Counted from the first letter of the stretch, positions 19,479 through 30,789 are shown. The stretch is 64,000 bases of DNA from Anodontia alba (GCA_964016985.1 OZ024823.1:32507473-32571472), one strand, 5' to 3'. Made by a program: numbers and translations. The notes: generated by a model not told the origin, from the letters alone.

Positions 19479-20670
19479 TATGTTTTACGGTAAAAAATAT
19501 CTGCTAATTTTTGACACGCGGATTATGAGGCAGCGCCTGTTCTATTAATAGCTAACAACAAATTGCGCAGATCAACCTTACAACCTATATATCTAACGCA
19601 CTCAGATAATATCGGCGAAAACACTTTGCAGCATGATTATGAGCACAGCCTTTTTTTCTTTTATTATCAAGCATAAAAAATCTTCAGAATCTAATTTGGA
19701 CAGTAATAGCTGATTAGACAGTGTTTATATTGCTGGTAACAGTGGCTTACGGTCTAGTTTCTCGCGCCACGTCTTTAGTCCAGCGCAGGCGTATTGATAC
19801 ACAAGTATTTTGATATGTTAACCCTTAGACTGCATACTACGTCTGTAGCCGTTTATCAGAGAATTATATGCGATTCGTCCGCTGGCAAATAATTCATATG
19901 AAATGCTTAGTCTGGTTTTCTCTGCAAAATAAAGGAGAATTCTGAATATCGTCTGCTTTAAAAATTGCTCGGCGCTATAGAGATATTAATAGCATCGGAC
20001 TACATTTTGAGCGGACACATATTTCAGTGGTAGTGAAAGCCGGAAGCAACTTGAGAGCCGGAAGCAACTTGAGAACGCTTCTGCCAGCAAGGAATGACAG
20101 ATAGAAATCTGTCATTAAAAATGAAATCGCTTTTTTATTTATTTAATTATCAAATAAATAACTAAAAGCAGTGCTAAACCAGTGCTAAATCTAAATCAGC
20201 TTAATAATATTGATTTTAAAATAATTAAGGTGTGTTGTTTAAACTACTTATACAAGTAATTTTTGGAACATATTTGATAACCGTCAATTGAATTTGCCAT
20301 ATTTGCCATAAATGCCGGTAAATGCCAGTGGCATGGAAAATATGCACATTTGCCGGCATTTTTGCAACCAGTTTTCACTACATACAAGTCGTATTATAGG
20401 TGAATAAGGTGTTCGTCACATGAACAGTTAACGCAGTGCGGGAAATCAGAACAAAATTGACATTTTTGGTTAATAAAGTGGTTTATCTAGAATCACGGCT
20501 AAGACATGCACAGGTTACACGCGTAAACATAAAGAAACCTTTTTTGCGTCACAAGACGCTAATGATTTAACTGCATCTGACATTAGTATATTCTGAAGAT
20601 AATCTTCGTGAGCTTTTAATTAATCTTTATTCCTTTCTGTGTGCATGCGGAAACATTTGGAGACAAAAAA

Positions 20671-21350
20671 CAGTGCCGGATCCAAGATTCTTGAATAGGG
20701 TGTTCAAAATTCCAGAGGGGGTTCGACTTGATCAACTACCTTACTTACCCTAAGTGTTTGTTTGTGTTGAGGTTTTACGGCCCAGTCAACCCAATGGGGT
20801 CATGTCGAGTGCGGTCAGTTTACCTAACCACACGTTTACTGGGCAGGCTTAGTCCTCTAAGCGGTTAACCAGTATTGTGAACATTCTTTTGCCAGAAACT
20901 GACAACTGCCCTTCTTGAATCAGCGGAAGGGAGAGAATGACCGTAGAAAATATTTCATGATCAATCTCCACGAAAGAATGTTGCCGGCCTCGGCGGGGGT
21001 TGAACCCGCGACCTCCTGGTCTCCAGTCGGACGGCGCATCCAACTGAGCCACCAGGGCCGGCCCCTAAGTGTTTGGACAGAACGCGGCATCTGATCAGGG
21101 TCTGAACAGTTTGCCACTCATCCAGCAATTTTAGACAAATTCACAGACAGTAACATGGACTTGTGAATTTTATTGGAAGTACAAGGTAAGGAGTTTAAGT
21201 GTGCGAATATTCTAGGTAAATACATTAACCTAAATTTATCATCTAAACTTTCCTATGAAAATGAAATTTTAGTTAAAGATGCGTTTGACTGAACCCCCAT
21301 CCCATCCCCCACCCCACATCCCCCAAGAACCTCCCCTGGATCAGGCCCAG
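20671..21350. mobile_element. Family F MITE, hAT-like ends, interrupted by a SINE
   Basis: CAGTGCCGGATCCA at the left and TGGATCAGGCCCAG at the right resemble hAT termini of the CAGGGCCGGATCCA type. The interior shares CACTCATCCAGCAATTTTA..ACAGTAACATGGACT and TTTCCTATGAAAATGAA with the region at 55.67-55.99 kb. A SINE sits at 20761-21062 within it. It includes a half family A hairpin (CGGCATCTGATCAGGGTCT). Confidence 0.55.
20761..21062 (-). mobile_element. tRNA-derived SINE, 13-bp TSD
   Basis: CCCTAAGTGTTTG flanks both sides (20748-20760, 21063-21075). On the minus strand the head reads GGTGGCTCAGTTGGATGCGC (box A) and GCGGGTTCAACCCCCGC (box B), a well-preserved tRNA-like half. The tail reads GGGTTGACTGGGCCGTAAAA then CCTCAACACAAAC. 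The tail is shared in outline with the SINEs at 59.4 and 60.2 kb, pointing to the same partner LINE. The conceptual peptide MAQLDAPSDWRPGGRGF is a translation of the tRNA-like part. Confidence 0.9.
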
Positions 21351-21370
21351 AAAGAACAAAAAACAATCTA

Positions 21371-21705
21371 CAGTCGACTCCCGTTATCTCGAATTCCAAG
21401 GGACTCACTGAAACACTTCGAGATATCCGTACTTCGACATATCAGAGTTGAGAGAGTGGGGAAAACAATAAATTGAACAACCACATTTAACAAATGAATA
21501 TGTAATTTGACTCCTGAAGTTAGAAATATATATATAAAATAATGTGGAAAAGAGGAGAAATTGCTCCTGAGGAGCAATTTCTCCTCTTTTCCACATTATT
21601 TTGTTACCTGTTGTCATAGTTTCATGTTAAAACAGGGACCAGATTTTCACTTCGAGATAAGCGGTAATTCGAAATAAGCGAGTTCGAGATAACGAGGTTC
21701 GACTG
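21371..21705. mobile_element. Family C pogo/Tigger-like MITE
   Basis: CAGTCGACTCCCGTTATCTC follows TA (21369-21370); ATAACGAGGTTCGACTG precedes TA (21706-21707). The central palindrome at about 21541-21602 has arms AATGTGGAAAAGAGGAGAAA. Confidence 0.82.
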
Positions 21706-21799
21706 TACTAATATAACATCACTAATAACAACTTACAACAACAATCTATAAATATAAAAACATGCATCAAATTAAATGACCTTCAACTTGAGAAACAGA

Positions 21800-21985
21800 C
21801 CTTCTGACATGTGCGGATGGCAAAGACTCAAATGAACCTGCGTATCCACGCAGTCTGATCAGTCTTCATTGTCTGTCTGAAGAAATCTTGCATCCTTGGC
21901 TATCCAAAATCCGTCCAGTGAAGATTATAATCAGACTATACAGGCTGATATGAATCTTCGCCGGGAATACATATCCGAAGCTAAG
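21800..21985. mobile_element. Family B variant, diverged
   Basis: GGCAAAGACTCAAATGAACC, CGCAGTCTGATCAGTCTTCA and TGATATGAATCTTCGCCGGG follow the family B order with many substitutions. Confidence 0.55.
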
Positions 21986-22105
21986 TTTTCTAATGTTGTG
22001 GCTAAAAAGGAAATAGTCGATGACACGCGATCAAAAATCCTTGTACTCTGGTGCTGAACCGCACCTGAACATTTCGGTGAGAAATTGTTTGGTCTCATTG
22101 AGGTT

Positions 22106-23227
22106 CTATTTTACACATATTTCATCTTTGCCATGCACAGTCATATGCGTAGTAAGGCGGCCGGGCCATAAAAATCCTAAACCACAAATTTCACAGTTAT
22201 ACGGCCGCTCTCCAGTATGTATATATGTATGACACTTGAGGTGATGTGGCCGTCTAAACAATTTACAACATATGTCGCATGAGTATGACTTCTCTCCAGT
22301 ATGTGTTAATTTGTGAGCCCTGAGATGTCCGACCCTTTTAAACTGTTTACCACAAGTATCACATGTGTACTGTCTCACCTCAGTGTGGATTAACATATGT
22401 TGTGCAAGATCTCCGGGTGCTATAAACTGTTTTTCGCAGATATTACACCTCTCAGGTTTTTCCCCAGTATGTATCATGGTATGCAAGTTAAGACTTACAG
22501 CCTGTGTAAACTGTTTGCCACAAATATTGCACGCGTGAGGTTTTTCTCCGGTATGTATCAAAATGTGTTTTCTGAGATTTCCCGTATTTGTAAATGCTTT
22601 CCCACAAAACTCACACTCATGTGGTTTTTCTCCCGTATGTGTATACCTGTGAAGTTTTAGACTGCTTCCTCTTGGGAACTGTTTGCCACATATTTCACAC
22701 CTGTAATGCTTTTCGCCAGTATGTATCACGGTATGTTTGTTTCTATCACCGGAATCCGTAAACATTTTGTCACAATAATTACATTTATATGGTTTCTCAC
22801 CAGTATGTCGAAGAATATGCTTCTTGAGGTTTCCTGATTGTGCGAACTGTTTAAGACAAATATGGCATTTATGAGGTCTTTCTCCGCTATGCTGAACAAG
22901 ATGGGCCTTAAGAGTTCCAGCCTGAGCGAACCGTTTACCACAAATGATGCATCCATGAGGTTTTTCTCCCGTATGTAAGAAAGTATGTTTCTTGAGGTTA
23001 GCTAGGATACTAAACTGTTTACCACAGACAATACATTCATGTGGCCTCTCTCCAGTATGAATCAAGGCATGCAGTTTCAGAGTACTTGCCTTTGTAAATA
23101 GCTTACCACAAATATCGCATCTGTGTGGTTTCTCTTCCGCAGGAAAAACTTTATGTTTCTGCTCTCCGTTTGCTTCTCTAAATGTTTCACTTATATCATG
23201 CATACGCTGTTTCTTTGTATGTGCCAT
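22106..23227 (-). CDS. C2H2 zinc-finger protein, twelve fingers
   Basis: A single open frame of 373 codons encodes twelve consecutive CX2CX12HX3H fingers at an exact 28-residue pitch, from residue 35 (first Cys pair C37/C40) to 365. Linkers are TGEKP/TGERP-type except between fingers 9 and 10 (TEVRQ) and variants TGEKH and TGEKS, so fingers 1-9 and 10-12 may act as two DNA-binding blocks. No effector domain (KRAB, BTB, SCAN, ZAD) precedes the fingers; the 34-residue N-terminus is polar. By family knowledge it is a nuclear sequence-specific DNA-binding protein, probably a transcription regulator. The start is the ATG at 23225-23227, because in-frame TAG TAG codons lie about 30 nt upstream; G at +4 is favourable. 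It ends at TAG after GKDEICVK. It is intronless, as in lineage-expanded poly-zinc-finger genes or retrocopies; no poly-A tail or target duplication was seen. No orthologue can be named. Confidence 0.9.
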   Translation of the reverse strand: MAHTKKQRMHDISETFREANGEQKHKVFPAEEKPHRCDICGKLFTKASTLKLHALIHTGERPHECIVCGKQFSILANLKKHTFLHTGEKPHGCIICGKRFAQAGTLKAHLVQHSGERPHKCHICLKQFAQSGNLKKHILRHTGEKPYKCNYCDKMFTDSGDRNKHTVIHTGEKHYRCEICGKQFPRGSSLKLHRYTHTGEKPHECEFCGKAFTNTGNLRKHILIHTGEKPHACNICGKQFTQAVSLNLHTMIHTGEKPERCNICEKQFIAPGDLAQHMLIHTEVRQYTCDTCGKQFKRVGHLRAHKLTHTGEKSYSCDICCKLFRRPHHLKCHTYIHTGERPYNCEICGLGFLWPGRLTTHMTVHGKDEICVK

Positions 23228-23875
23228 TTGGAAGCTTAAGAGCCGTTGAATCTACTAAGAACCACACGTTGTGTGATACCTTTCTGTACCATGAAACGTT
23301 CGCAATAGCTGAGACTGTGTTTTCCTCGGATACTACCAGTAAATACGAATGGGATATTCTCAAGGTCGCTTGATCACCGCGTCAGTAAATTTCGTCTCGG
23401 GCAATTACTAGTCAGTATATCCACATGACTTATTTATTTATTTTTCTCTATAAATTCTTCATTTTCCATGACTTCTACACTGGATTCCAGCAGACTGTGA
23501 AAGAGCACAGCTAATCATATGAGTTCTTATCATTCTAATTGTAATTGTTTTTCTTCCAAGTTTAAGCTCAATGTAATTTTCACAAAGTTTGTTATTACAT
23601 CCATAAGTTAAAGTCTTCAGAATCAGTTCTGAACTTCTGACTTAATCGATATACAGAATAAAAGTGGAATTTTACTGTATTTATGAGACGCTCCTCTCAC
23701 CCATTAGTCATATCCGCTAGTCACATCATGGGGCTTACAGATTGTTACAACTCTGAAATTAAGAAATTGAAGGACAGTTAACGTTTAAATAGTCAATCAA
23801 AAAAAGCAGAAGACGGCATTTTGAAATTATTAGCAGATGATTCACATGATTGTTTTAGAGTTAATGTTGAAACTG

Positions 23876-24128
23876 TATATCGAGGGTTCAGCGCAAGACT
23901 ATAGTAACTCAAACATATTTTTGAAACCCTTGTTTAGGGGCAACTTGGACCCCTTTGTAAACAATGCAAATTTAGGTGCCATTGCTCATACGAGCAATGG
24001 CACCTAAATTTTCATTGTTTACAGAAAGAAATGTTGTAATCTTCATAATGCCTTCATGGTGAGGAGATTAGGTTTGGGGAAAAACAACCATCTGACATAC
24101 GCCAGTCATGTGCTCAACCCTCGATATA
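23876..24128. mobile_element. TA-flanked MITE with central palindrome
   Basis: TATATCGAGGGTT (23876-23888) and the inverse AACCCTCGATATA (24116-24128) end the element. The centre (about 23957-24022) folds perfectly over most of its length: AATTTAGGTGCCATTGCTC and inverse around ATAC. The termini are unrelated to families A-G. Non-coding. Confidence 0.75.
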
Positions 24129-24241
24129 TGCTGAACAACTTTATGTTGAAATGTAGTGATGTTGCAGATGACGCCACTGACCAACACTAGTTTCCTTCGA
24201 CGTACGTATTATGTTAATTTGTTTGACTACTTAATAAGTAC

Positions 24242-24524
24242 CATTACGAAAACATGCCTATTCAAATATACTGAACATTTTATCACCAAAAAAAAAAATG
24301 AAAATTTTCAGACAAAAATTCATATATTCTTCATATTTCTGCTCAAAACATAGATTGTGGGTACTCGTTAGAACCGCCTCGGCGAGGCGGTTCTAACGAG
24401 TACCCACAATCTATGTTTTTGAGCAGAAATAAGAAAAATAATGTATACCCCTGTAAACCCCAGTTTTACTATATAAAAGTGGGGTTTAAGGGGGTCAAAA
24501 TTATATAGGTATGTTTTCGTGATG
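24242..24524 (-). mobile_element. Family D MITE with central palindrome
   Basis: Reverse orientation: CATTACGAAAACATGCCTAT at the left, ATAGGTATGTTTTCGTGATG at the right. The central palindrome (about 24330-24438) has apex GAACCGCCTCGGCGAGGCGG. Confidence 0.85.
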
Positions 24525-24529
24525 CGTGA

Positions 24530-25475
24530 TTATCTAGTGTTTTGTCAATAATTGTCATACTCTCACAACCCACCAGAGAATTAGGCACAGAACATACAAT
24601 CGCTGTTAAATGTCACACTGCTCATTCGAAAATCAAATAATTGATTAGACAATGTTAAAATGCATCATTCACCCTGATGCTACTTTGTAGTAAAACTTTA
24701 CTACTATAAATGATATATGTATTTGTATCATATTTTTAATCAACAATCTTCATCATACGTATTTTTCATGTTATCATTATTAATTCAAAATTCTCGATTT
24801 AAATGTTCATATCCCTTTTTCACTTTAAATTAGGGAAATCTGTCGCGGTCCAGCGGGACGAACACATAAAGTGCACGACATGGCTGTTCTACATTTTGTA
24901 CTTTTACCACTTCAAGGAGAGCTTGAATCCCGGTTTTGGGCTGTATCATGTCTCTGACCGCGCCATTCATTTTGTTTTATGTTTGCATGTTCATGTTTAT
25001 ATGTTCATGGTCATACGTTTACAAAGTCATTAACCCATACTGCAAATTAATTGAACTACATTTTCCATGCATTTGTCAGTAACATTTTTAGTGACTCAGT
25101 TACCTATATTAAGCTTTCTTTTCACCAGACCGAATAATAATGAGAATAATAACAATAATCAAACTTAACACTAAGAGAAAATGCTAACTTGATTATATGC
25201 AATAGATGTTTGACGCATTTTACAAGTGAATTATTCTATACATAGTTGCGCCAAGCTATATGGGAATGTGCCAGTGGTTTGGGTTGTGTTTCCACATCAC
25301 CTCGTATTTATTTGGGTTGTCAGTTTAGGATTCTGTGTTTTGTTAATATTCCTGCAGTGTAGGATGGGATGTGGAGGGGAAGGAGGCAATAATAGGGAGT
25401 TGGTACTCGGTACCTACATTGGTATCATCACTAATAGATAAATAATGACGGGAAAGGGTCTGTCACCACGCAGTT
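24530..25475. other. No recognisable feature
   Basis: AT-rich sequence with only short open frames (76 and 71 codons at 24803-25033 and 25226-25441) that lack family hallmarks or splice context; I do not treat them as genes. Confidence 0.5.
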
Positions 25476-25478
25476 TAT

Positions 25479-26200
25479 AATAACGCCGCAATTTGTAATA
25501 AACTTTTCAAACTTAAACTGCCCCAGAATTTTTAATGTATATGTACTTGTATCTGTTACTAGTCAGGGGGCAGAACTGGACTGTCCAGTTCTGTCCCTTG
25601 ATTAGTTGTTACGAAGATACAAGTACATACACATTTGACTCTCGTTATCTCGAACTCGCTTATCTCCAATAACCGCTTATCTCGAAGTGAAAAACTGATC
25701 CCTGCCGAAACATGAACATCTGACAACAGGCAAAACATATTGTGGAAAAGAGGAGAAATTGCTCCTAATTTCTCCTCTTTTTCACAATATTTTAATATAT
25801 CTCTAACTTCAAGAGTCCAATTACATATATATTTGTTAAATGTGGTTGTTCGAATAATTTTTTCCTCAATTCTGCAAATCTTATATGTCAAGGTACGGAT
25901 ATATCGAAGTATTTAATAGAGTCCCTTGGGATTCGAGATAACGAGAGTCGACTGTACTTCGGAATTCCCTTGGTAGTTCAAGTTTGAAAAGTTTAATACA
26001 AATTGCGGTGAATGTGACAATCATCGAAAATCGCCAAAAACAAAGTCAACGCAGTTTGAAACAAACTTCAAAATCTTCGTCTTTGATGTCGAAACTGTCC
26101 AGTTCTATCCCTTGATTAGTTATAACGAAGATACAAGTACATATACTTCGAAATCCCGGGGCAATTCTAGTTTGAAAAAGTGCGGCGTTATTACAAATTG
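25479..26200. mobile_element. TIR element with internal duplication, host of a nested MITE
   Basis: The left end has TAATAACGCCGCA, ACTTTTCAAACT and ACTGCCCC; the right end has the inverse GGGGCAATTC, AGTTTGAAAAAG and TGCGGCGTTATTA. A palindrome TAGTCAGGGGGCAGAACTGG/ac plus inverse sits at about 25558-25606, and its right half with the ACGAAGATACAAGTACAT tail is repeated at 26098-26145. A family C MITE (25632-25954) is inserted in it. Confidence 0.6.
25632..25954. mobile_element. Family C pogo/Tigger-like MITE (nested)
   Basis: Left end CATTTGACTCTCGTTATCTC, right end ATAACGAGAGTCGACTG before TA. The central palindrome is shorter than in the other copies (about 25738-25792; the apex lacks AGGAG). 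Confidence 0.72.
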
Positions 26201-26554
26201 AGCGCTAAAGGCCCAGGGTCCCCACTGGGTATCTATATTTTCAATTATTTTCTATATTTATGTCTATATTATTAAATTAATCAGATATTTGTAAATAATT
26301 GAATAATGTCACTGTTCATTTGTGGCGTCTTCTGTGTTAGATTTACTTGACATCATTCAAAAAATAAATAATTAAAATGGCATCTTACAACACTGAAAAT
26401 ACCGTTCAAAAAAAGTTTGGCGAATTTCTGTCAGTTGCCAGGAAAGTTTGAAAAAAGGAAGTAAATTGAAAATATTACTCATTTCTTCCGTTTCTTCTGT
26501 TTATAAGTGGTAAATTTGAGATACTTTTAGCACAAGACGCTGAAATGCACGTAC

Positions 26555-26673
26555 ACAAAACAGCAAAAAACAAAACAAAAAAAAACAAAAAAAAACCCGA
26601 TCCACCACACTCCCCCCCCCCCCCCCCCCCCCCACACACACACACCAAAAAAAAAAAAAAAAAAAAAAAAAAA
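26555..26673 (+). repeat. Poly-A / poly-C / CA / poly-A low-complexity block
   Basis: A-rich tract, then a run of about 22 C (26612-26633), CACACA, then about 27 A. The runs are long enough that their lengths should be treated as uncertain in the assembly. The minus-strand poly-Phe/Gly frame over it is an artefact. Confidence 0.95.
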
Positions 26674-27202
26674 CTCGGTGAATTGGACTAGGAATTCATT
26701 TTGTTTTAGTCCTTCGTTGTGAGAGATAATATTGTTGTCTATGATAATGCTAATCAGTGTCTTAGATACATCTTTAAGTAAGAGTTTATTTTGGGCTATT
26801 TTTACCCACCAGTTTCTCATTGAATTGGGTATCAGGATTGTTCTTTTGGGTACTCTGTTTTGTTAATGGATGCAAGATTTTCTGATATTCGAGTATGTAG
26901 TTATTTACCCCATAAATTTAATTTGATTTTTTTTTTTTTTTTTGGAAATTTTAATTGGGTAAATACCCGCAAAAAGCAGCTTATCTAAGGAATTGGTTAA
27001 TAATCACCAAAATTAACCTTGATTTCACCAACGGTATTGTTGTCATCATATTCAGCTTTCTACATTTATTAATTTAAATTCCATTCTAACTATGCACAAA
27101 AACATACATGCACGAACGGCTGCGTGAGTGATCAAATCTGTTAAAGTAAACACACGCACGCGCTATAACCTTCTTAGTTTGATATACAATCTGCATACAG
27201 CA

Positions 27203-27490
27203 GGAACACTTAGTGGTTAGCGCACTCGAATTTCAAGCGGGATATCGTGGGTCCCGCTTGGGCTGAGACAATTTTCAGACCATTAGCATGCCTAGCTCAT
27301 ACTCGACGTGGCCTGGGTTGAGTATAAAGTGGACAGGGCGGTGGGTAGTGACAAACTGTGGCACCAAGTGTGCATGGGTGATCCACGAAAGCAAGGCTGT
27401 ACAAATACATGTACATAACAATCGCCGCTGCCTCTATCAGCCTATGTGCCTCGGGTGCCTGGTTGCGTTAAAAAATCCGCAACAAACAAA
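27203..27490 (+). mobile_element. tRNA-derived SINE, second type
   Basis: CACTTAGTGGTTAGCGCACT is a box A-like tRNA segment and GTGGGTCCCGCTTG sits where box B is expected. The body ends CTGCCTCTATCAGCCTATGT then GGGTGCCTGGTTGCGTTAAA, closely related to the tail at 17108-17165 (CTGCCTCTATGTGACTCAGT, TGCCTGGCAGCGTTAAAA). Box B is degenerate. Confidence 0.5.
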
Positions 27491-28215
27491 GAAACTTACT
27501 TTTCAACGGAACTAGCTCCTTTTCATGTTTTACACTCGGACACAATATAGACGGACTCATAACTAACCGATTCAATCGATAATGTTGACGCAGCAAGACT
27601 GGAAATTGAATAGGCAATTCATAATGGCGGAAAATAATGAAACAGTACATGTGTTTCTAGTTCATATTTAGGTATTTATCCATTTAAAACTGTATAAATA
27701 ATATGATTTTTCTTAAGGTCAGACGTGTTTCTATTGCTTTATAGTAGTTTGATGTGATTTGAATTTATTATTTATCCAATTTAAGGTCAGATAAAATGAC
27801 TAATTTTCCGAAATTTTTACTGACAGTACCAATGATTCTTTACGTTTCTCTGTTATATACCAACCTTTTATTTCAGTGAAAATTATATAAACTTAAAGCA
27901 AATATGTCATATGATTGCCTTATAACAATTTTAATGATGTTTTTATAAACAACAAATTATAATCATAATATAATGATCAGAATTGTCATGTCTTCTGCCA
28001 GAATGTATTCGGTACGTACAAACACCGGATCGGACCGGATCGGGCTCAATTACTGGATCGGACCCTATTTTGACTATTATTTTGATTTTTTTTTTTTTTT
28101 TTTTTGATTTTTTCTTTCTAGTTGTTATTTTTAATACTGTATTAGTTTTTTAATTATGTATGTGATGCTATTTCATTAGCGGATTCAATACTATCACTCC
28201 GTCGCCACTTTGCCT

Positions 28216-28312
28216 CACTCGCAGCATCATTTACATATATCAGTCAATCACTATATTAATTTATCACTCGCAGCATCATTTCCATATATCAGTCAATCAC
28301 TAATTTTAATCC
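28216..28312 (+). repeat. 49-bp direct duplication
   Basis: CACTCGCAGCATCATTTxCA followed by TATATCAGTCAATCACTA occurs twice in tandem. Confidence 0.85.
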
Positions 28313-28502
28313 CCAGCATTAATTAGAAGAAGAAAAAATAGCTCATCATATCATTCAATTAGAAGTGATGTGTGTTTTGGATGACACTTGACAGATTGAT
28401 TGATAAGCTTTTTGAACTTTGTGTTTGATTACTGGTAATGTGATTCTTGCTTTTACATTAAAATTTACCAACGAAATGTAAAAAAAAAAAAAAAAAAAAA
28501 AA

Positions 28503-28612
28503 GATAAAAATTCTGATATTTTTCATATTTCTAGAATCGGGGAACTTGTGAGAACCGCCTCAGCAAGGCAAGCCTAACGAGTACCAACAATCTATGTTTG
28601 TGAACAAAAATA
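28503..28612. mobile_element. Decayed family D palindrome
   Basis: AAAATTCTGATATTTTTCAT, then AGAACCGCCTCAGCAAGGC and ACGAGTACCAACAATCTATG: the family D core with a broken left arm. Confidence 0.6.
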
Positions 28613-29009
28613 AAAAAAACGGTCTGGTGTTGGCCGACGGCAATACGACGTAACAACGTATCGCTGTCGGTCCGACGTTGTCCCGCTGTTTGGTGCTGGC
28701 TTGTCATCCGAACAATGCAAATGCTACAGACTCCTAGCATAGCCTACATTAGCCGTTTGGCTATATATATATATGGGTGGAGTTATGTTTGGTCCGTTTG
28801 TTTTTTGTTTTTTTTATATTGGAATGAAGGTGTGAGGTAAAAATAGTTTTGTATGCTGTAAACCTCTTCCAACTGTGCATAAAGAATAGAATATCGAAGA
28901 AAAAATGAACATAGCACAGAAAACCGGGTCCGATCCGGTCCAATCCGGTAATTGAGCCCGATCCGGTCCGATCCGGTGTTTGTACGTACCCGAACGTATT
29001 CTGCCATTA

Positions 29010-29820
29010 AATATCACATTTTCTTCTATTTTAGAATGCAAAATTATGTAATATGCTGCCATAAAAAATATTTTTGTACACATCATTTGATAGAAAATTA
29101 ATAAGGTTTTAATTGGTGTAAAAATAAAAATGGTCACTAAAATAGTTCTCAATATATATAGGGATTTGTAACACCACTCAATGCAGAAAAATGTGGCGCT
29201 CGATCGAAACGCGACAACATATAATCCAATACTGTGTAGGATTTACACGTGCAGTTACCTGTCCGTCTATACTGTGTCCGAGTTTTACGGTATACCGTAT
29301 AGATATGTAGCCTTTACTCGATCGATCCTACATTCATATGATCCGCGTGAACGCTCCGTTGAATTTTCTGTATTTGAATTTCTAAATACTATAAAAGATG
29401 AAAACATTTATTCAACAATCAGCTGATAATTATATGTTTTGGAAGTGAAAATATGTGTCGGTAACTCTGTATTTGATTATTCCATTTATCATAAATGCAA
29501 CTGCACTTTGAGACTACCTATCGGGCAGCCTTGAATATATGCGATATCATAAACGCAACTGCCTTTGAGACAAACGCCAACTTTAAGTTCCCAACTTTGC
29601 TTAATTGTCGCCTGTTCATTTTGTGACTGCTTTACTGTATTTGTCTGTCTTGCCCTTTGGCGATGGGGGCTTGATGTGGATCTGACTGTATCAGTTCCTG
29701 AGTTCACTTATTTAATTTTAACCATTTCATCCCTGAGTTTCTGAAGTGGACTCTCCCATCCTTGAATTTGGACTTGTCACTGATACAAAAAGGAAAACAG
29801 CCTGTAACAGCCGGTAATAA
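29010..29820. other. No recognisable feature
   Basis: AT-rich with a weakly coding-like 81-codon frame at 29181-29426 and a 72-codon frame at 29489-29707, neither with recognisable motifs. Left unannotated. Confidence 0.45.
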
Positions 29821-29847
29821 TAATTAAAAAAAAAATCCACAGAAGGG

Positions 29848-29897
29848 CAAACAATATAGATCCTGATGAGCCGCCTCATCTGGATCTACACTATTTA
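29848..29897. mobile_element. Family A short variant
   Basis: AAACAATATAGATCCTGATGAG and CTCATCTGGATCTACACTAT around CCGC: like family A but with GATGAG in place of GATCAG. Confidence 0.6.
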
Positions 29898-30789
29898 CAC
29901 AGGTATCTGTTCTGCTCTGTTGGGCTGAAAGGGTTAAAGCGACCGATTCATATACACAATCGAAACCTCTGTATACGCCGTAACTGGGATTTAAGGGGAC
30001 TGAATACACTAGTTAATTTTCTACCATTTTGTATGCGGTATACAACTTTTGTGATCTTTTTTGTTTAGCAACCCCTTCTGAGAAAAGGTCTCCCCGTACT
30101 TCACTATAATGTAGTTTATATATTCTGGTCCTGTATGTGTGATCACTGAACCTATTCAGGAATTTTTGAATATATACGTGCGTATATATATATATATATA
30201 TATATAGAAACTACTATAAATACGGGGCATTTGGATAAGACCTAAATAGGTGGCTAAAATTTTAAACCTTAATATGGGGTAATATATATATATATGCCCC
30301 TCAGAAATATATGACTCACAAGTATTGCGAAATATATATGCCCCACTTGTTTATATATAATTATATTTACATATGTACTCCTTGGTGTTTATCTGATAGT
30401 GCATAACAGATATATATCCCAAGGACCATGTAGGAACCGGTCTCTACATTTTTCAGACTGGAGAGCGATTGTCGCACCCCTAAATGTAAAAACTGTTATA
30501 AATGTAATAAGGCCGCCCCTTAAATGTTATAACTTTTTACCGCATATGTAATAAGGCCCCGTAAATGTTATAATCTTTTTCCACAAATATAGGTATTTGC
30601 AATGGTAAATGTGAAAACTTTTTTTCTTTTAAAGTTTTTGACGTTGTTTATCGTGATATCTTTTTCGCTTATGTATTTAGTAAAATATGTCCCGGTACAA
30701 AATTGTAAAATGAAACTTCTCAGAGAGTTTGCTATTCACTAGGTTTAACGTCGGATGAGCGATTATCACACTCTGCATTTGTGGTAGAC

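Larger units (their letters stand above)
15090..20380 (+). mobile_element. Putative decayed hAT-like element with long imperfect TIRs
   Basis: The left end (15090-15190) carries GGTATTTTCC, CTGGAAAATATGCC and GTGGCAAATATGGCAAAT. The right end (20285-20380) carries the inverse: ATTTGCCATATTTGCC, GGCATGGAAAATATGC and ending GTTTTCACTA, whose inverse TAGTGAAAAC is hAT-like. TATACAAG (15082-15089) and CATACAAG (20381-20388) could be an 8-bp target duplication with one mismatch. A hAT transposase C-terminus lies inside. Alternatives are two independent fragments of one MITE family. Exact borders are uncertain. Confidence 0.45.
27996..29006. mobile_element. 1-kb element with about 80-bp TIRs rich in GGATCGGACC
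   Basis: The left end runs TGCCAGAATGTATTCGGTAC, GTACAAACACCGGATCGGAC, GGGCTCAATTACTGGATCGG; the right end is the inverse with few mismatches. The interior contains a 49-bp direct duplication (CACTCGCAGCATCATTT at 28216 and 28265), a decayed family D core (28503-28612) and no open frame. Superfamily not assigned; no clear target duplication. Confidence 0.68.

Noticed and set aside
20849..21117. Peptides such as MAQLDAPSDWRPGGRGFNPR
   Set aside because: Well-bounded tRNA-derived SINE with target duplication; the peptide is the translated tRNA-like half.
26527..26820. 97-codon minus-strand frame rich in Phe and Gly
   Set aside because: Spans poly-A/poly-C homopolymers; artefact.
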